From NCBI GenBank assembly GCA_004154925.1, contig QJNS01000124.1:1-64000 (forward strand): a stretch of DNA of 64,000 nucleotides, in the 5' to 3' direction. Every line of letters begins with the position of its first letter. Positions within the stretch are counted from its first letter, which is position 1. Both the position numbers and the translations under genes were made by a program. The notes beneath the pieces were generated by a model, which was not told where the DNA came from, ran no database searches, and was given only the letters and a program-made list of their open reading frames with translations. Below are positions 50,505-61,130 of the stretch, one piece after another. Source of the stretch: Monosporascus cannonballus. Its lineage: Eukaryota > Ascomycota > Sordariomycetes > Xylariales.

Positions 50505-50747
50505 ATAATAACATAACTTAATTACTTATATTAATATTAAAGATGTTTTAAATAATAAAAGTATCTTATAAATTAATAATATTTTAACCATAAAATAGAG
50601 ACCGCATGTACTTATTCGACTTATTTATTTACTATCAACAGGTTAATAATCCGAGTTATTAATTTATTACCTACCTTAACTTATTTAATTACTTAGCTAT
50701 TTCTATTACGATCATTTTTGGAGGTTGAAACTTGATACGTCGTAATA
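50505..50747 (-). repeat. 3' LTR of element H, right part
   Basis: Continues the LTR broken at 43,091; joined to it across F, the sequence follows the LTR of element C (ATAATAAMATAACTTAATT). It ends at CGTAATA (50747), the reverse of TATTACG. A pyrimidine run on the plus strand follows, that is, a purine tract on the minus strand. Confidence 0.7.
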
Positions 50748-53700
50748 CGATTTCTTTTTTTCTAAAACCTTGCGTTTAAGAATCCATTTTTTAGTATATT
50801 CTCTTATCTTGATTATATCCAATTATATTTCCAAACGTGTGCTCGTAAAATCGAAAAATATCACGTTTTGACTGGCTTAATTTGTATAAAATATTTCGAA
50901 ATTATTTTATATTCCTTTCTTTTTCTCAAAACATTATCTTTTAATAATTAAAACAATATTTCATTAACGAATTACATTTGTGATAATCGGTTATAAAATA
51001 AGACGGCTATTTGTATTATTATAGTTAATTATTCCATTATTTAAAGGTGTTGTTAAAAGCAAAGAAATTAATTATTAAAAAGATTTAAATGAAAACCTTT
51101 TCTCGATTATTTCGTATTAGTCGCCAAAGCCAATAATATTAATCCCAAAATTTTAAATTTATTAATTGTCTTTTTTCAAATTTTTAGACGAACCTATCGA
51201 GTTTATACAGTATGAAATGGCTGCTGTAGTAAATTTTTCAGCTTTTATAAATATAAATGCCATCGACGAAGATTTAGTTTATCTGTAAATACCCGCTTTA
51301 TAAAACGTTAATTAAAACGCGATTATTAATTACGTCGTTATTTGTAAGAATGTTTTAATAAATACTGGATATCCATAACAGTTATAATAGATTTTCAGAG
51401 ATTTTAGAATCTTTTACCTAATTAAATATTAAATATATACGTTTTTTATATCGAAACTCCATTTATTTTTTAAATACCTTGTCTTTTATTTTTATATTAT
51501 GTTATAGCGTATAAATCGTAATAGTATTTTTAATTGACTTGTATAATATAAAAGAAATTCAATACGGTTTATTTGTTAGCAAAAGGTTTAATTAATAGGT
51601 ACCTTTTAAAAATTTCTTAATAACTTTATATAGACCGATATATTTAAAATTGAATTTTGTATTAGATTCTTTATTTGGATATTTCTGTATTACGATCAGC
51701 CTTTTTAAACTGTTAAACCTTTAACCTTTTTTAATTATCATTTTTAGTTAATTTAATTCCTAAAATATTTAAATGTTATTTTTATATTTTGATATAACTA
51801 ATTGAAATATTATGCCTTAAGAAAGATTTTAACGGTATTCAGCTTTTCGGACAGTTTTTTACAAACTGTTAATATAAAATCAGCAGTTATCTTTGACAAA
51901 GTTTGTGTATTTTATTTATAATCACTATTATAAATTAATAACGCTATATATAATTGTTGTTTTTACATATTGAATTTTAAATAAACATTTGTAAAGAAAA
52001 TATTTGTTTTTAAAATTAAACATTCTATTTCCCGATTTATATATAAGTTAATAATAAGCAATATTATACAACAAATATGAATTTCGATTATAAAGTTTTA
52101 ATAGAATTTTAGCATATAAGTAATTCTTTTTCAAAAATATTTCAATATAATATTACGCATATAGTAAAACTGGTTTCTACCAAATTACACATAAATTCTT
52201 CAGTGTTAATACATTTTAATGAAATAAAGGAAATATAAGAAATAAGCAGTTAAGCTGTAATTACCAGAAAATTATCATAATATCTTTTTGTAATCACTTT
52301 TCCTGTAAATAAGATTTATTAAATCTTTAGAAAATAGATAATAATTATACATATTATAAAACTTATATAGTGGTATTCATATCTATTTATAAATATTATC
52401 ATAAATTGCTTTTCAGTAATACTTCTTTTAGTAATGAATAAAAAATGTATTAATTGGTTTTTAAATTTTATTAAACTTTTAAAAGTTTATTATTGCGATT
52501 TGAAAATAGCGGATAGACTTTAATATATATATCTATAAGTAATAATATAATTACTATAATTATAATTATTTCGTTAATCTTTTAATTTTGGTGTAATAGT
52601 ATTGTGTAGCTATTATATAATAATCGCATAATAGTAGATAACGTATACTAGGGCAGAGTTCGATCGCCAGATTTGCTGTTACGTAGAAGCTTTTATAATA
52701 ATATTAAATGTTATGTAATTAATTATAGTTACTTTTTTTATCTAATGAATTTATAAAAGGCTTTAATTTTTTTTCTAAACCTTTTTATAAATATTAACGA
52801 AATTACTTTTATTTTTTATATATATATATTACTGTTCTACAAATCTTTTGCTTTAACTTAAACTGATAAACCTTAATAAATCGCAAGGCCTTTAACATAA
52901 TAAATTTTAATTCAAACAGATTTAAACTTTTGCAGAATTATCATAAAACTTAAGAATTATCTATTTTATACGAATAAAATTTATGGTGTTGCTTTTTTAT
53001 TTCTTTATATAACAATTACGTTTAATATATAAATCGAAATATCCGATTTTAAAGTAACAAAATATATTAACACAATTGTAATATATCTAACTATACTAAT
53101 GCTTTGATCTTTAAGGTTAAAATATATTTATGACTTTTAATAATAATTCAATACCTTTTATATCAACTTATAAAAGAGTATAACCATTTTGTTAGAATTC
53201 TGAAAAACTGCTTTATTATAATTAATACAATTTATAAAAAAAACATTTAAATTTTCCTAATTGTCATGAACGTTTATCGTTGTGTAATTATAACGATTTT
53301 TTAAAAGATTTATTTTAGTACTATTAAATATAGCAATATATTTTTAATTATTTAATATCTTATATTTAAAATATATTTCTATATTATATAAAGTATAACG
53401 ATTTATGTCTGTGAAAATGATTTATAAAATATATTCTTTTAAATCTTCTTTTATTTCACAACTAGTACAATAGTATTATGATAATATGTATCTTATTATA
53501 TATGTATAACTTATTAGTATATGTGCCAGTTTATCTTTAGAATTTAGAATTTAAATAATTTGAATTCCGTTGTATTAGTCTTTTTTCTTTATCTTTTTTT
53601 TAATTTTTTTGAAGTTATAATTATTTTAAACTAAAGTATCGTACCTTATTATCTTTATTAAAAAGAATTGTTTTACTTCTATTACAAAACTGTTTTTGAT

Positions 53701-56700
53701 TTATAGTAATAATATCTTTATATATTAGTCATTAAATCTCAATCTAAAATTTTCTGTTTTTTAAGAGCGAAAATATTAATAATGGTATTTTTTAATACAA
53801 AAGCAGTTAAATTTGACTTTTAACAGTTTATTTTTACCTAAACTGGAAATATAATAAAACTTATATACATAACTTTGCTTAAAAGTTATTTTCGTTAAAG
53901 GAAGATTTTATAAAACTAAGATACTATTTATGATAACAGTAAAAACTATAAATCACTTATCGTATGCGTAAATACTCGGTATAATCTCTATTGTACAAAT
54001 TATACCGTGTAATAACTTTTTGTATATTTAGCTTAATCTTAAAATTATAGTTTGAACTAAACTGTATCGTATATTGAAATGCTAATGTAATTTTATTGTT
54101 TTTATTTTAATATTTTAATAATAAAACTCTTCAGGTTTAATCTGAATTTATAATAATACAATACGAATTTCATATTATCTTAATTTTAAAATGTAAATAT
54201 TCTAAGTATTTATTTAGTTATATAAATAGTATTTCATTATTAATAATATTTTTTACTACAATGTTTTTAATACTTTATATATACTTTTCATCTAGTTTTT
54301 TTTTGGTTTATATATATATTTATTTTTATTAATAATTTTAGTTTAATTATAATTTATATTTAATCATTATTCGGATTTATCAATCTTAGGATTTCATGAA
54401 ACATATTTTATTTTAATCAGGGTTTTAATAATAAAGAATTTATAGATTTCTATTTATTACCTTTGTATTTGCGTTATCGAAATTAATTCGTATATATCGC
54501 ATTTATATAAAATGTTCGATTTAATTAATTTTCTATTTATCTTTTTGTTATCGTAAGTAAAATTTAATTTCTTATTTTTTAAACAATATAAAGTAATTTC
54601 ATATGTTTATAAATAATATAAATTTATTTATAACGCTAAATATTGCATAAATATCAATGAAAATCTTGTAATTTATTATTACTATATATTACTCTATTCT
54701 ATTTCATATAAATAAAATAATAAACATATTGCTGTGTTTTTATTTGTTATATTTTAATGCTTCTTTTTAAAAAATTTATTTATTTAAGTTTTATTAATTA
54801 TCAGATTTTTATCAAGCAAGCTTTATTTACTAGGTTATTTTTTAATTTTATAGTGTACTTTTTGCAATGGCGCCTATGTCTTTAATTTGTTCAATATCTC
54901 GTTGTAAAAAAACCTTTAATTATTAAATTAATATATTATAAGTTTTCTAAAAGTTAATTTATAAAGGTTTCTATTAGTAAACGTTTTAAGTGTTTTTAAA
55001 CTACAATTTTGTATTAAGGTCGGTAATACATATTAATTTTATTTCCAAATTTCTAAACACTCGTTAATATTAATTTTTTATTATTAGATGAAAAACATTT
55101 TCATTTTTTTGTGATTATATTATTTATAACGCTAAATAAAAAGCGTTTATGTATATATTTCTTTATGAATTTCGTATTATCGTTTATTTGTTAAATTTAA
55201 TTAAAATGTTGTGAATAATAAAAAGGGTTAATAATTTAAAAGTTTAACAAGTCTTTTTTAAATTATAAATATCCAAAACCTATTTACTTTAGACGTAATT
55301 GGCCATATAATATATTATATATTTGCTGTATATTGTGAGTGATTACATTATATATATTAAATATTATAAGATTATTTATACTAGTTAACACTTTAACCAA
55401 CGTTGTGTAGTTTTAAATACAATACTTTGAAAAATAATTGTTTGATTAAAATAAGAAAAATAATTTGTTTTCATAAATAATATTCTTTTTTAATATATTT
55501 ATTTAGTATATAACAATAATTTCTCATATTATATTTATTTTTCGATTAGTTATTTTCTTTTAATTAACTATTAAATTTATATAACTTTTATCGTAATCTT
55601 GAGCAGATTTATTACGTTTTACGACATTCAATTATGTTAATGATTTCATTAACACTGTTCAACTCCTTCTTAAAATAAATATTTTATTATTCTTGGAAAG
55701 GTTTTTTTAATATTGGATATTTAAAAGCCTTTAATTTTAATTTTAATACTATCTTAGATTCTATGTTATTCTTGCATAAATTATTAAACTTAATTACATT
55801 TCGGCATTCATCATCATACGTTCTTTTAAACTTTTTAATGCTTTGATTATATTATATCTTGTTTATCGTTATTATTATCGTTTTCTAATTAACTTAATAT
55901 TTAAATAGATGTATTTTAAAACATCCAAAATCATTAAATATAAGTTTTATTTTCTATATAACTTTGAATTTCATTACATTTAAATATTACCGTAACTGGA
56001 TATAAATATGTCTATTATGATTTATTTAGTTATATTTTTATTCATCTACTTTTCTTTTATTATATCGATATATCTTTTTAATATTTATTCGAATTCTCTA
56101 TACTTATGAGAATTCTCTATTAGGTTTAATGGGCTATTAGTGAGGTAAAATATGTCTTTCTTTAAGGTATGCTTTAATAAAATAATTGCTTTTTTAATAA
56201 GTATTTAAAATATAAATCCTTTAGATAAAATTAATATTATAAATCGGATTAGAAAGTGTGAAATAAATAGTCGATATCTAGTTAAATATAATTTCAATTT
56301 TATCGAAACTTTATAGCAGTTTTACTAAAAAGCTTTACTTTAGAAGTTGTAAATTCTTTTATTAAATATTAATTAAATTAATTGAAACACTTGTATTCAC
56401 TTTTAGATATCACTAAGAAAAGATCGTTTTTATTTTAAGACTTGATAATTTAATCGACAAGTTAAATTAAATATTAAAATATCTCTTTTTAAATAAAAAT
56501 AAGTTATTATGTTTTTATTTCACTGTGTTTTAAAAAGTTTATAAATAAAGTTGATTTTAATGAAGCTTTAATTAAAGCTAATATTAGAAATAATGAGAAA
56601 TTTATTATGTAACATTTGCTTAATAAGAAATTTTCATTATTTCGGTTTATTTTAAAAAAATCAATATAAAATTTAAAACTATAAAATAATTAATTATGGT

Positions 56701-56900
56701 TTTTCAAAATAGATGCAATTTATATAATACATTATTATTAAAAATTAATATTATTTAAATTATAAACATAACGAACTTGCTTGTTTATACCGACTTATTA
56801 ACTAATTACTAATAAGTAGGTGACTTGTTACTTAATTTAATTTTCTTAGTTTCTCGACTTTTTTGCCGCGATCGTTTTTAAAAATCGCAGCCTGCTAAAT
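50748..56900 (-). mobile_element. Element H: degraded minus-strand gypsy element
   Basis: The purine tract beside the LTR at 50,747 shows that the internal region extends to the right. A segment near 53,730 is the reverse complement of 35,340 and 28,110 in B and A, and one near 53,955 matches 60,160 in E (RNase H side). An LTR-like section with an AACTAATTACTAATAAGTAG run lies near 56,790-56,900 and is probably the 5' LTR, edges unresolved. No working frame. Confidence 0.6.
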
Positions 56901-57753
56901 CGTTGCACATAAAGTTTAGCAAAAATACGCGTTCGTTAACCTGTATAAGAAAGCTATAATCGTTTGCTTCTGTTAAAAATATAATATTTTCATAATTGCA
57001 CCGAGAATTAAAGAATTTGTTATAATATTTGAAATTGCGAAGTATACTTTTAAATTACATAAGTTTATATAAAAATGCTCTAATTTCAATGTTAAAGCTT
57101 TTCAATAATTTCTGAAATTTACGATATTAATATATTTTACATTAAAGTCTGCCGAACAAAATACTTCATGCGAGCAGTAATAAACGAAAACTATTAATGT
57201 TATATGCAAATAATTAATGGAACTTTGTTTTAAAAATGTATTTGGAATAGTATAATTTATATTTTTCTAATTTGTTATTCAACGAAACCTATTAACATAC
57301 TGGTTTAGATCTATATAAATTTAACCGCATTTTATTAAACTGTCACAGTTCTAAGTGGCACCTTATAGGTATATAGGGCAGAACAACGCGGTCAGTGCTC
57401 GAGCTGACAACGTTTCACTTTTAGTTTTGTAATAGCCAGACTTTTGTTCTTCTGTACCGTAACATAAACCATTTTTCAACATTAAATATGTTTTCGTTGC
57501 TAGGTTACTATATAAATTTTGAAAAGTGATTAAAATAACATGTTTTAAAAAATTATCTTGACTTAGTTATACTTAAATACTTTCGGCTATTAAAACCTCG
57601 TTTTAAAAGACATATATTTATAATTATCTTAAAAGTTTATTATAACTAAAATAAACTCTGTCTTTTTTTAAAACATTTTTTAAAATATTACGAATAAATT
57701 TCAAAATTTTACTCACACTTTATATATACGGTGCCCACTTTTTGAGAATATAT
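56901..57753. other. AT-rich spacer with a GC-richer patch
   Basis: No gene. A less mutated patch at about 57,345-57,470 shares CACCTTATA and the CTGTYACAGTT start with the solo-LTR family at 23,233, but the match is short. Confidence 0.35.
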
Positions 57754-58157
57754 TGTGACCGCTAAGGGGTTTAACCAATTATTAAACCTTAGTTGTACGG
57801 GTTTATGTTAATAGAAATATCGTAAAACTCTGTAATAATAAAGTAACTTAATTATATTTCTTAAAACCAAAAGCGCAAAAACATATTATAAATAATTGAT
57901 ATTAATAAGTTTTATAAATTAAAGGTATTTAAATTATAAAATTAATAAGCGTATTATACTTAAGCGTAATTCTTTTTAATTTAAGATTTACTGGATTCGT
58001 TAGCGATCCTGGCGATCCAAAATTCGCTGGACTCGCCAACGATCCTGGCGATCCAAAACTCGCTAAATTCGCTAGCGATCCTGCAATTACGTATCTTAGA
58101 ACGTCCCCACTTCTCTTTTGACCGTTTCTGATTACGTCAAACAGTTGGGTCATAATA
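57754..58157 (-). repeat. 3' LTR of element E
   Basis: 404 bp in minus orientation: the left end is TGTGACCGC (plus strand) and the right end is CATAATA, the reverse of TATTATGACCC. A purine run on the minus strand abuts the right end. It contains a 36-bp tandem repeat at 57,991-58,083. Confidence 0.8.
57991..58083. repeat. 36-bp tandem repeat inside the element E LTR
   Basis: Two full units at 57,991-58,026 and 58,027-58,062 and a partial third to 58,083, sharing CGATCCTGGCGATCC. Differences between units are all transitions. As 36 is divisible by three, it creates a repetitive short frame on the minus strand that I do not regard as a gene. Confidence 0.85.
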
Positions 58158-58321
58158 CTATCTCTTTTTTTTTAAGATCTTTATCTCGAAGATTAATTCG
58201 TAAATATTTATTTTTCAAAATGTCCGTTCGTATTCGGAAATATGATAAACCTTTTTCCACGGTGAAAATCGTATAGCGCGATTCGTTACTGGCTGTTGTT
58301 TTATCGGCCGATTTTCGTTAA

Positions 58322-58816
58322 ATGGCGCTTTGTTTATATTGAAAATAACAGAAACTTAAATGCAAATTATCCGAAAAAGACTGTTCCCGTTTTTTTTCGT
58401 ATATTCGTTACCAACAGGCCAATTACCACGTTCGTGGCCTTAATTTTAAATAATTGCCAAAAATTACCGCTTAATATCGTAAGTTTAAGAAAAAATCAAA
58501 AGCTGTCATAAAGGCCGAAAAGTTTGCTAAGGCTTATACTCGTCGTATTTAAAAACAAAAGAAAATGTAATACGACAAAATAATAAAAACCGTATCCCGT
58601 GGTATCGACAATTTGAAAAAGCTGGAAAAATTGAAATATTAAAAAGAACAGGCCGAATTAAAGGCCGCCAAGATTACGTTAACGGAGGCCGTACTTTCTT
58701 TCGACTGGTCTAATTTGGAGTCCACCAATTAGTCGTCCATTAATTGGGAAACCTTTAACCCTGCCGATTTCGACGTTGCAGGTAAAAATTCTTTAACAGG
58801 CGTTAGGCGCCAATAA
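58322..58816 (+). pseudogene. Antisense accessory frame in element E: zinc-cluster-like start, helical tail
   Basis: A 165-codon frame from an ATG to a TAA, read opposite to pol of element E and starting 165 bp inside the 3' LTR. It has eight internal stops (codons 7, 9, 44, 51, 77, 83, 107, 137): six TAA, one TAG and one TGA. Each could come from CAA, CAG or CGA by C-to-T. Cys at 4, 14 and 21, a Lys-rich stretch between 8 and 15 and the spacing in element B suggest a C-x2-C-x6-C-x6-C zinc-cluster-like motif. Residues about 55-115 are Lys/Glu-rich and probably helical. A FDWSNLE block follows at about 127-133. It is clearly GC-richer than its surroundings. I recall similar unnamed proteins in fungal genomes but cannot confirm them here. 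Not functional. Confidence 0.6.
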
Positions 58817-59849
58817 GATTTTTGGCGGGTTCCTAGGTGTTTTCGGAATCTGGGTGTTTTTTCCACTTAATCAGATATTAGGTAAATCCGTCTTATTTTT
58901 GTATATCAATGATTTTTTCCAATTATATGTTTTTTCGTTTTCTATTTTTATATCATTTTATGTCGTATATACCTTAATTGTATTTATTATTAACTTAAAT
59001 AAGGAAACGTAAAAGATTAGATAGAATTTAACTTTTTGGAAACATTCTAATTAATCATTATTTTTTGAGATTTTCTTAGTAATTTTATATGAATCAATAT
59101 ATTTAAAATCGAGTTTCTTTCTGGGTCGTTTTATCTAAATATTTTTAGTAATAAGGAAAATTATTTCCCCCTTTTCGAAAGTTAATTCTTTTAACCTTTT
59201 CTGGTTATAATACTTATTTATTTGGTTTCGTACGAATTCTAATTGCGTTTCCATTTCTTAATATAACTATAGTAATTATTTTAAAGTAAAAATTGCTTTG
59301 ATATTAATTTGATTATCGTTATATACCTTTTTGTAAATTTCTGAAATAAAACCAAAATTTGTGTTCGCTAATATTATTTTAATGTTTTCGTAATAACTGG
59401 TATTTTAAATGAATTGTACAATTAATAATTTCTTAATTTAGTTATTTTATTTGTAATTAAGGTAATATTGTAGGTAAACATTTAAAATCTAGTTTATTCG
59501 TTTTATTTATTTATTGATTTAAGTTCTAAATATATTAAATAATTTGTGATTTAGGCCGATTTGCATTATTAGGCTTTGCCAAAACTTTAATGCAATCGTT
59601 AATCTTTCATCTGAAATAATTTTTATTGGTAATGCGTATATGTTGAAAATATGTTTAAAGAAAATATATGTTATTTATTCGGGGTTTGTAATTTCGTAAT
59701 ATAATAGAAAATAGAAAAATTTCCTAAATCGATCAATAATTACGAAAATACTATCGTAATATGTTTCCGTATTTAAATTTTTTAAGATAAAAGTTTAGTA
59801 ATAAAGTCGAATATAACTAAATATTATAATTGTTTTGTAACTAGTAATA

Positions 59850-59935
59850 GCTGTAACTTTCCGTATGGCTTGTATTATCGAACCTTTGCTCTGGCACAAA
59901 CGTTATATTGCCGTATAACTTTCTGTACCGTTAAT
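59850..59935 (-). pseudogene. Integrase zinc-binding fragment of element E
   Basis: The minus-strand translation reads close to QKVIRQYNVCARAKVR followed by a stop and YKPYGKL. This matches the end of the His-His-Cys-Cys integrase domain and the KPYG-L linker, with the first Cys changed to Tyr. Confidence 0.7.
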
Positions 59936-60429
59936 TTTATTCTAAAAAAGGAATATATATATCGAAGCCGCTTTAAAGTTTTATAAATCCCTGGATATCC
60001 GTATAACTAATATTTATATATTTTTCGGACTAAATCCTTCTGGAATTCTTCTGGAATTTATATGTTATTCGTTCTTTAATTTTCTGGAAAACTATCGTTA
60101 TACTGCTAAAATATTTGATACATATCAAAAAGTACTGCCCGAATTATTATAATCTGCCGTAAGCGTAAATATTCTTTTGTGGTGATATCAAAAATTATAT
60201 TGCTAATTTTAACCAATTTTTCTTTAACGCTTAGTTATCTGCTTAAAGCATTTGCTTTGCCGTTCTCTAATTTTTTCTTATAAATAATAATACAGTCGAA
60301 ATTTGCCAATTTTTCCGCGTAACGAAATTATCGTCCTGTAAATTTTCTGGTCGTAGTAAATCGGGTAAAATTTTGATAATCTGTATAAACCTTAACCTAG
60401 TACAAATTTCTCTTTAAAAAATACTTAAA

Positions 60430-60490
60430 CTCTCGAAATACCATAATAATAGCTATAAATTCCTTATCTGAAATGCCATAATTAAATTCG
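60430..60490 (-). pseudogene. RT/RNase H fragment of element E
   Basis: The minus-strand reading NYGISDKEFIAIIMVFREFK resembles the conserved Ty3/gypsy stretch after RT (NYxxxDKExLAI). It confirms pol order. Confidence 0.7.
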
Positions 60491-60917
60491 ATTCCTTTTA
60501 ACTTGCATAAAAGAATGCAATAAAGCGCAATTTACCTTAATTATCTTATTATCCAATCGTTACGCCTAACCCGTAGTCCGAAATATCAATTTTTAGCTTA
60601 CCAAGGCGGTTTAAATCGTACATAATCAATACTAATTCGCTGGTAATCACATCTTTAATATCCTAAAATACTTTTTTCGTATCGGACATTTATTTAAATT
60701 CTTTTTCTTTTTTCGTAAAGTTCGTCAAGGATATAATTATTTTATTAAAATTTCGAATAAACTTCCTGTAATAGTTAATAAATCCGAAAAATACCTATAT
60801 TTTTTTGACTATCGTTAGCGTTTACTATTTTATAACTGCATCGATTTTCTTAAAATCTATTTTGATATGTCCTAAGGTAATAATATATACCAGATATTTT
60901 ACTTCCTGCTTGTAAAA

Positions 60918-61130
60918 CTAACTTTTCTTTGCATTAACAAGTAAATTTGCGTTTTGTAAAGCTTGAAAAACTTTATGAACGTATCCTGTATATACTTCTT
61001 CCGTTTTTGAAAAAATAAGAATATCGTCGAAATAGCAGACGACGAAAATATCGAGATATTCTCGTAGCACATAGTTAACCATTCGCTGAAAGGTTGCTGG
61101 TACGTTTGTAAATTCTATTGGCGTAACCAA
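60918..61130 (-). pseudogene. Reverse-transcriptase fragment of element E
   Basis: A 70-residue open stretch. It contains the gypsy blocks FTNVPATFQRMVNYVLREYLD and VCYFDDILIFS; the catalytic Asp pair is intact, with Phe at the usual Leu/Val position, and a helical QALQNANLL block follows. The frame is closed by stops on both sides. It is the best preserved polymerase piece in the window. Confidence 0.88.

Noticed and set aside
57929..58153. Minus-strand frame with a 12-residue repeat
   Set aside because: Produced by the 36-bp tandem repeat inside an LTR; no domain and no conserved start.
58296..58511. Open 71-codon plus-strand frame in the relic region of element E
   Set aside because: The neighbouring frame starting at 58,322 has the better codon pattern and a partner in element B; this one is open only by chance.
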